Assembly (NCBI GenBank): GCA_015680685.1
Contig: MNCI01003588.1
Span: 128,448-192,447, forward strand
Source: Gnetum montanum
Taxonomy: Eukaryota > Streptophyta > Gnetopsida > Gnetales > Gnetaceae
Length of the DNA: 64,000 nt
Reading direction: 5' to 3'
The position numbers were made by a program, and so were the translations under genes. Each line of letters opens with the position of its first letter. Position 1 is the stretch's first letter. The notes below the pieces were generated by a model. The model saw only the letters and a program-made list of their open reading frames with translations. It made no database searches and was not told where the DNA came from. Shown piece after piece: positions 58,757-64,000 of the stretch.

Positions 58757-60677
58757 TATGCTATCTGGAATCGTCGGTGCCTAGCTGGAATGAAAAAGGC
58801 ACCAAGAGATCCGTAGGCAAACATAGAAGACCCTACCTTCACTTGAGGGCTAACTGGAACTGGTGAAGGTAGAGTACCTTGGGTGGTCCGCACACGGATT
58901 AGACAAGGATTTCCCCAGATGTATGCCAATGTGCAATACGTTGGGTTATACGTAAACGGTGGAATGAATGTAAACTAGAACGCAAATATGCAGGAATGTA
59001 AACAAGCGGTAAATAAGAACGAATGAGAATGAATGCAAGAACGAATGAGAACGGTAACAAATCTTAGCCAAAAATGCAAGAATGAATGAGAACAGTAACA
59101 AATCTTGGTTCAAAATGTAGCAATATTATTGCATAATGAAAATTACAATGCACTGGTCTAGACATAGTTGTGGATCTGACACAAGGCGGATGAAGAGCCT
59201 CGGTGGATGCAGAGGGGTGATGGTATGCTGGTTTGGGCTGTAGGCACAGTGTGAAGGCTATATGCTCAGCGTGTGGGGTAGAATTCCAGCATGCAGGGTG
59301 GGTGTTCTGGACTTTCTCAATGTGGATTCTACAATTTTTTTTGCCCAGATTTCTCAATTTTTGACCCCTCATTTGGTCAAAAATTGAGGTTTTTGTACAA
59401 GTTTGGGTGTTAAATTCGGATCTAAGATGGGATGATTGGCTATGGGATGCTGGAATTTTGGATCGGGTGACATGTGGAGTGTCAACCAGGTGCAAAAGAA
59501 TGAAACTTTACAAGCGTGCAGCATGCCAGCATGTACACGCTGGGCATATACGCCCCACACACTAGACAACGTGTGAACAAGCATGAAGGATTTCTGACCA
59601 AATTTCAAACTGTGATGCTAGTTTTAGCATGGATCTAGATGCCTGATGTCTTGAAGATGCTGCCTGTCGGTTTTGGGCCGATTTGACCTTGATCCAATAG
59701 GGCTTTAGGAGGTTCCAAGAGTGTACACGTTGGGCATGCAGGCCAATGTGTGGGCATGAAAACTATAGTTTTGGAGCCTAATCTTGTACATCGGAGTTGG
59801 ATCCTTGTTTCTTAAGTGTTTCTGGTTCTCCAAGGTGTCCGGGGGCTCATTTTGGCTTCATTTTGTCTGAGTTTTGGGCATGTTTCTAGTGTGCACACTG
59901 TGCTGTAGGTCGGGCGTGCATGCTGGGTATGCAGGGCCAAGAATGACCCTTCTGATGCCAAAAATTGATGTCTCAGGAGCCTGTGGACTTGTAGATTCAT
60001 TGACCATGCCTTGAGGGCTGACTCCATGTTGAAATCTTGCCTAAAATGCCCACTCAACCTTTTTCAAAGTGGTGCATGATGGGCACACGCTGGGTGTGCA
60101 GGCCAACGTACAGGCATGAAACTACCATTTTTCAAGGTAAAAACTTGATTTTTGAGAGCCCTAGATGATGCTTGATAGTTTCCCTACCTCTAGGAGTTGA
60201 TTTCCTATGAAGACCATGGTCCGAGTGCCTGGTTTAAACTATCTATGATGGTACATGCTGGGTGTGCATATTGGGCGTGCAGGCATGAAAACCCCTCACT
60301 TGAAGTCCAAAACATGATTTTTAGGAGCCTGAGAGTTGCTGGGGATCTTGGGAAAGGTCTTGGGTGGTCTAGACCTTCAATTCTAGCTTGTTTAAAGAAT
60401 TTTTTTGGAACTCAACAGTTACTGCACGCTGAGCATGCAGGCCTGTGTGCAAGAAGTATATTTAGTCAAAATAAAGTGTTTTGAGTTTGCAATTTACAAT
60501 CCTTGTTGCCAGATGTTGATGTAGTCTCCAATGTATCTCAAGGAACTTTTAGTTGCTTAATTCAACTCTGTTTGATGCTGTTTATGAAGTTCACAAGTTT
60601 TGGTCATGCTGGGAAGCATCATGACTTAGCTTGATTTTTGTCTAAAAGTGTTAGGTCCAAATTTTTGTGGTGTTTCA
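58757..60677 (-). repeat. TatB 5' LTR
   Basis: From TATGCTATCTGG (TG mutated to TA) at 58757 to GTGGTGTTTCA at 60677. It pairs with 23400-25308 and holds the same CACGCTGGGC-type upstream repeats (59520-60440). Confidence 0.9.
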
Positions 60678-61184
60678 GTCACACTAGGTGCTCGTAATCA
60701 AGTCGTATTGATACCATGTTGTCATGAGCAGCTGATTCCTTGACTAACCGTACACATCCTTAGATGCTCGTAACCAAGTCGTACTCATACCGCATTTTAG
60801 GAGTTTAAGGGTGAGAGAGAAAACAATAAATAAAATCCTATTCCGTGCACTACAAGGTTTATCCAGGAATTTCATCTTTATTTTCATACACAACTTGTAT
60901 TCAGGTACAATGTTGCTCGAATAAAGATCCATTCACTTTAGGACTCCTACTATGGGCACATGGAAAATATTCTATCTCTGGAGTGATCAAACTGCCAGAG
61001 TTTCCCTACTAGCCCGGGATGATAAAACAAGGGAGAGCTGCCTCTTATTTATAGATATGACGGCACACCACGATATCGTGTACGCGATATCGCAGGGGAT
61101 GATGTGATATCACGTATGCGATATCGCATGGGATGCGATATCATGATGGCCACGATATCGCGTACGTGATATCGTGTCTCAGCA
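60678..61184 (-). repeat. AL2 3' LTR, right half
   Basis: GTCAC (60678-60682) is the right target copy; the LTR then continues from 23399. It ends TCAGCA at 61184, followed by the TACCCC tract as in AL1. Minus TATA box TATAAATA at 61046-61053. From 61070 to 61176 the palindrome CGATATCG and variants recur six or more times, with CpGs still intact. Confidence 0.85.
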
Positions 61185-62939
61185 TACCCCCGTGACTAAA
61201 TGAAAACTCGTCCTTGAGTTTCTTACAAAATATTGGGAAGGTATGGGATTATTGAGGTGAATGGAACTAATGGGATGACATGTGAACGGATCATCATTAC
61301 AAGACTTGACAAAACTGGTGTTCATGACAACAAGGGTGAACACCTTATTACATTGACATCATGCCTCATTTGGCAGTTAAGAGAGAAGAGAAAAAGAAGT
61401 GTTGTTGCTGCCAATGCCAAGATTACACCTTTCTTTGTCCATCTGTAAGCATGCCATCGATCTTGCTCCTTGCATAGCTGCTTCTAGCAGTGCTTCATTC
61501 CAAGTGTTTGCTCTAGATCCAATCCATTGTTGTATGATCGCCATCTACACCCACAACACAATCATGTATTAGCAAGGGTAAATGAATCATCATGTAATTA
61601 ATACCTTGCTTCGGTGTAGGTCCATTGGCTAGGTTGTGGTATGGCTAATTGCGGATTTGGGGATGTATTAATGATGAATACCGAAGGTGTAGGGGTTAGG
61701 AAAAAATTGAAAAAAGTCGAGGCTAGGATAAAATCAAAAAAATCAGGCCCCGTACCCTCATGACTAATCGTGAACCTCCAGTAGTGTTAGAATGGAGAAG
61801 AAAAGGAATAAGAAAGATAGATAAAAAGGGAAAACTATGGCATCGATGAAATAGATGTCAAGATGGAAATGAAAAAAATAAAACTAATTGCAAAATGTTA
61901 AGGGAAAGAATTTAACTAATGACCCAAATAGGAATGTTAGTGGGTCCTCCCCAAAGCATTCTCATGCCCTTAATGCCCTGACAAACCCACATTCAAAGAG
62001 TCTATAGGCTCTGGGAATGTCATTTGGAACAAGAGTTAAAGTCTTAACCACAAGAATTTACCAAAAAGAAAACAATGTATCTACCAAAATATACACTAAT
62101 GATACAACCGACAATGAGGTGAACAATGGAGAGAAGGATGGAGAGAAGGGAATGGAATGGAATCCCAAGAACAAGGTGGTGTACAGCCCCTTGTGTGTTT
62201 CATGATTAATGCGACTTAGCAAAGCCCATTCCAAGTCCGGCCTCAAACCAACCACATCCAGTGACTTCACATCAATGCATTCGGCTAAACCATCCACTTG
62301 GATAACAAGGATGCCTTCCCCAAGAGTCACCACCATTCCGACGAAACAAAGAAGAGAATGGGAAGTGAGAAGGGCCTTAGTTAGAGGGAACACTTTTGGT
62401 TCCATAACCAGTGCTTGTAGCCCAAGTTTATTTCATGTCAGGGGTGTGCTTTGAATTCTCACTTAGTTGTTTTGTTGTTTTTTTTATGTTTTGTATTTTT
62501 ATGCATGAGAACCACACCATGCAAAGACTTGTTATTTTTATTATCACAGCTTCCGATAATTGGGTAACATTGGAATGGAAAGAAAACTCAAAAAGAAAAC
62601 ATCCAAGCACCCAACAGAATGGCCAACAAAAAAGCATCAAGTTCCCTTGAAGTCACACCCTTTTCAAACCTTAAGTCCTTCCTTAGTTTGAGAAATGCCC
62701 AATCACCGATTCGTTAAAGTTCTTATTATAAAAGGAATTGTACATTTCCAAGCCAAGAGAGACCATAGAAACTGGTGGATGGATGGATGAAGTGAACTCA
62801 TTGCATGCCATATCAAGAGAAACATACCTTAGTGTCAACATTGTAACTTAAAGGTAAAAACCAAACATTAGCAATCAACATGAAAACCGTTCATACCATC
62901 ATGAAGAACACTTATTGGATGACAAACTTACAGGGTGGA

Positions 62940-62940
<1 letters not shown>
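61185..62940 (-). other. AL2 3' region, no gene seen
   Basis: Matches AL1 295-2090 in blocks. Open stretches such as 62058-62405 are not conserved in AL1 or AL0, so I do not call genes. Confidence 0.55.

Positions 62941-62970
<30 letters not shown>
62941..62970. repeat. (CA)15 microsatellite
   Basis: Uninterrupted CA repeat, absent from the matching place in AL1. Confidence 0.97.
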
Positions 62971-62972
<2 letters not shown>

Positions 62973-62984
62973 GAAAAAGTACAA

Positions 62985-63165
62985 CGATGTTGTAAAACAA
63001 AAACAAGAAAAGTTAAAGAAATTTGTAAAACAAAAACGTGTAAGACAAAAATGTGTAAAACAAAAATGTGTAAAACAAAAATGTTGTAAAACAAAAACAT
63101 GTAAAATAAAAACTTGTAAAACAAAAACATTGTAAAATAAAAATGTTGTAAAACAAAAACTTAAA
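62985..63165. repeat. TGTAAAACAAAAA minisatellite
   Basis: About twelve units of 12-14 bp. The family counterparts are 2095-2285 and about 10400-10600. Confidence 0.88.
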
Positions 63166-63186
63166 ATAACTAAGGGCCTCATATGG

Positions 63187-63930
63187 TTAGCATAGGTAGC
63201 CATCTCCCCCATGACTGAGTGGAAAGGGAGAGATCCGAAATAATGAGCGCCTATTTGAATTTCTAAGAAGTGCCCAACTTCTCCCAATTGATGATCTTAG
63301 ATTAAGGGGTGGAAGTTGGCGACACTCATATTCCAATGTATATATGCTTTTGTTATGGATATGGGTTTCCTTAGTTTGTTCCATGCATATTTGGTTGCTC
63401 CTTCGAGTAGCTGTCAACCACAAGGTGTGTACTACTGGTTGTGTGGTTGCTACATACAAGAACCTTTGTTGCAAAGTTTCAAGGGCACACTTGTTACATG
63501 GAGGCATTTCCTCCATGTCATCACCTGATGAATCACTGTATGCGATGCATGGAACTTTCCTCTTCTTGATCTTTCCATAAATATTTATCTTAGAAATTTT
63601 CAAGGAAAGATCGCGGATCCTAAGGAATGCGTCTACTGTACTAAGCCATGCCCTTCCCATTATAATTGGAAAGTCCCCTTCGTTGTTGTTGACTTCAATC
63701 ACCAGAAAATTAGCTGGGTAAGACCAACCACACATAGTGGTAATGATGTCCTTCACCAATCCCAAGGGAATGGTGATGGACTGGTCTACCATCTCTAGTT
63801 GAATGTTGCTCTTCTTAAGTTGGGGTAGGTTCCAGGCGTGATACATCTCTTGTGAAATGAAGTTGACTCCAGAACCTGAGTCAAGAAGAGCCTAATGTGG
63901 TTCATTTCCGGTGACCTGAAGGTAGATTAA
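63187..63930 (-). pseudogene. AL2 protease, active-site motif present
   Basis: The catalytic LLDSGSGVNFI is at 63859-63888 (DSG codons 63874-63882), one TAG lies just before it, and 63846-63187 is open for 219 residues: SITIPLGLVKDI, GWSYPANFLVIEV, FPIIMGRAWLSTVDAF and DLSLKIS. The C-terminal 100 residues run into the 3' region and match nothing I know; RT is missing. It is better preserved than the AL1 and AL0 copies. Confidence 0.75.
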
Positions 63931-64000
63931 GGGACTCCTAGGGTCAGTTAGTTTCCTGGGAAGGTGGCCTACCTTGATCCAGTAGGTTACGGTATGCATT

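Larger units (their letters stand above)
23400..60677 (-). mobile_element. TatB, Tat-like gypsy element with antisense gene, split by TatA
   Basis: Minus-strand order: 5' LTR 58757-60677, primer site, leader, gag, protease, spacer array, antisense gene on plus, spacer array, RT, two RNase H, integrase, spacer array, 3' region and 3' LTR 23400-25308. TatA occupies 26364-44451 within the 3' region. Without TatA and one target copy it would be about 19.2 kb. Target duplication GTCAC is intact. In the first 100 bp the LTRs differ at roughly 15 positions, nearly all transitions. Coding parts carry stops. Confidence 0.9.
61185..64000 (-). mobile_element. AL2 interior, Athila-like, RT and integrase missing
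   Basis: Minus strand: protease at the right, then directly the 3' region that in AL1 follows integrase. Shared landmarks are TGGGTCCTCCCCAAAG at 61941, CAGTGCTTGTAG near 62410 and GCCATCTCCCCCATGACTGA near 63200. Gag and the 5' LTR would lie beyond the window. Confidence 0.8.

Noticed and set aside
62912-63287. Minus-strand frames rich in Phe, Val and Cys
   Set aside because: Translations of the CA microsatellite and the A-rich minisatellite; no protein-like composition.

Overview
The window is plant nuclear DNA made almost entirely of nested, decayed Ty3/gypsy LTR retrotransposons. I see no intact host gene, tRNA, rRNA or CRISPR array. Two gypsy lineages are present: an Athila-like family (AL0, AL1, AL2; LTR ends TGATGAGT/ACTCATCA) and a Tat-like family (TatA, TatB, TatC; LTRs beginning TGAAACACCAC, two RNase H domains, polypurine tract AACAAAGAGGGGCCAA). 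GT-AG introns, C-to-T/G-to-A decay and repeated nesting fit a land plant with a large, methylated genome. The species cannot be named from this sequence.

Layout: 1-9510 AL1 (minus; left LTR cut by the window edge), inserted in the protease of AL0 (plus; 9511 to about 11930). 11931-13450 holds a promoter-like stretch and a wrecked coding region. 13451-21212 is TatC (minus; gag, protease and most of RT missing), followed by 21213-22650, a stray Tat 3' region. 22838-23399 and 60683-61184 are two halves of one AL2 LTR. TatB (minus; 23400-60677, target duplication GTCAC) split that LTR, and TatA (plus; 26364-44451, target duplication GAAGT) then landed in the 3' untranslated region of TatB. 61185-64000 is the inside of AL2, which lacks RT and integrase.

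The most interesting feature is an antisense, multi-exon gene between protease and RT in both TatA (minus, about 37459-33077) and TatB (plus, about 49208-53379). Eight exons align between the two copies; exons 1, 2 and 4 have identical lengths (131, 450 and 1047 bp). The TatA copy has its own TATA box and AATAAA signal. The product, about 1,080 residues, starts with an FCP1/NIF-like HAD phosphatase fold whose catalytic aspartates are replaced in both elements, followed by an unrecognised helical region, an acidic linker and a coiled coil. Arrays of a short motif (core TAAACT) sit at the same three places in both elements: after protease, before RT and after integrase. They bracket the antisense cassette and the RT-integrase module.

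All element polyproteins carry stops and frameshifts, so every copy here looks defective. By-eye LTR comparison gives TatA fewer differences (about 7%) than TatB (about 15%), in agreement with the nesting order.
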